A stretch of 8,041 nt of DNA, taken from contig JABJMI010000835.1 in the NCBI GenBank assembly GCA_018659505.1, positions 1 to 8,041 of the forward strand. Reading direction: 5' to 3'. Shown one piece after another: positions 7,888 through 8,041 of this stretch (position 1 is its first letter; each line of letters starts with the position of its first letter). A model generated the notes under the pieces. It was not told where the DNA came from, searched no databases, and worked only from the letters and a program-made list of their open reading frames with translations. This stretch comes from Planctomicrobium sp. GTDB lineage: Bacteria; Planctomycetota; Planctomycetia; Planctomycetales; Planctomycetaceae. The position numbers and the translations under genes were made by a program.

Positions 7888-8004
7888 CAAAGCGAATTAA
7901 AGAAAGTTGGTTGTTGAAAATTCATTGAAGGAACGTAGAACTTAATTTATCGAAGAATCGAATACGTCCCAGGGTCGATTTCTCGTGACACGGAAGCAAA
8001 GCGG

Positions 8005-8028
8005 GCAGCACACAGTGAAGTGTGCTGC
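8005..8028. repeat. Perfect 9-bp inverted repeat (stem-loop)
   Basis: The arms gcagcacac (8005-8013) and gtgtgctgc (8020-8028) are fully complementary around the 6-base loop agtgaa. No T-run follows on either strand, so it is not a standard Rho-independent terminator. The GC-rich palindrome in non-coding DNA suggests a repetitive extragenic palindrome, or the 3' structure of a transcript arriving from beyond the right edge. Confidence 0.6.
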
Positions 8029-8041
8029 TAAAGCATATACA

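Larger units (their letters stand above)
7764..8041. other. Non-coding region upstream of trmB
   Basis: No convincing reading frame exists on either strand in these 278 bases. The segment holds the trmB 5' leader and promoter, a cluster of cggat repeats and a strong stem-loop near the right edge. No tRNA, rRNA or riboswitch pattern was recognised. Confidence 0.6.

Overview
The window looks like ordinary chromosomal DNA from a planctomycete, most likely of the Planctomycetales/Gimesia-Rubinisphaera kind. This is an inference from protein style, not from a marker gene. The signs are a very long Ala/Gln/Glu coiled-coil protein ending in a WGxLPG motif, a secreted PQQ-type beta-propeller beginning with a 'WPNWMGPQHDG' motif, a secreted SGNH hydrolase with the GMNDGIYYPF block, a four-helix membrane domain fused to a SelL-like thioredoxin domain, weak or absent Shine-Dalgarno sequences at most starts, and moderate GC by eye.

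Layout from left to right. (1) 1-2265 (+): 3' portion of a low-complexity coiled-coil protein whose start lies outside the window. (2) 2329-3560 (+): a secreted PQQ-like beta-propeller gene split by a one-base frameshift near 2662. (3) 3595-4560 (-): a secreted SGNH/GDSL esterase-type hydrolase, convergent with gene 2. (4) 4693-5637 (+): the membrane/thioredoxin fusion, divergent from gene 3. (5) 5683-6996 (-): a type I phosphodiesterase/nucleotide pyrophosphatase-superfamily protein, convergent with gene 4. (6) 7119-7763 (-): trmB, the tRNA m7G46 methyltransferase, in the same orientation as gene 5. (7) 7764-8041: non-coding, with a short cggat repeat and a perfect 9-bp stem-loop near the right edge.

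The genes do not form an obvious pathway. Strand switches after genes 2, 3 and 4 split the window into short transcription units. Only genes 1-2 (63-bp gap) and 6-5 (122-bp gap) could be co-transcribed. Genes 2 and 3 are both predicted exported and fit the large secretome of planctomycetes, but nothing here ties them to one substrate.

No CRISPR array, transposase, integrase, toxin-antitoxin pair, defence system or RNA gene was seen. The points most worth a second look are the frameshift in the propeller gene, the non-canonical metal-ligand positions of the phosphodiesterase-like protein, the membrane/thioredoxin fusion, and the small non-coding repeats at 7003-7033 and 7862-8028.
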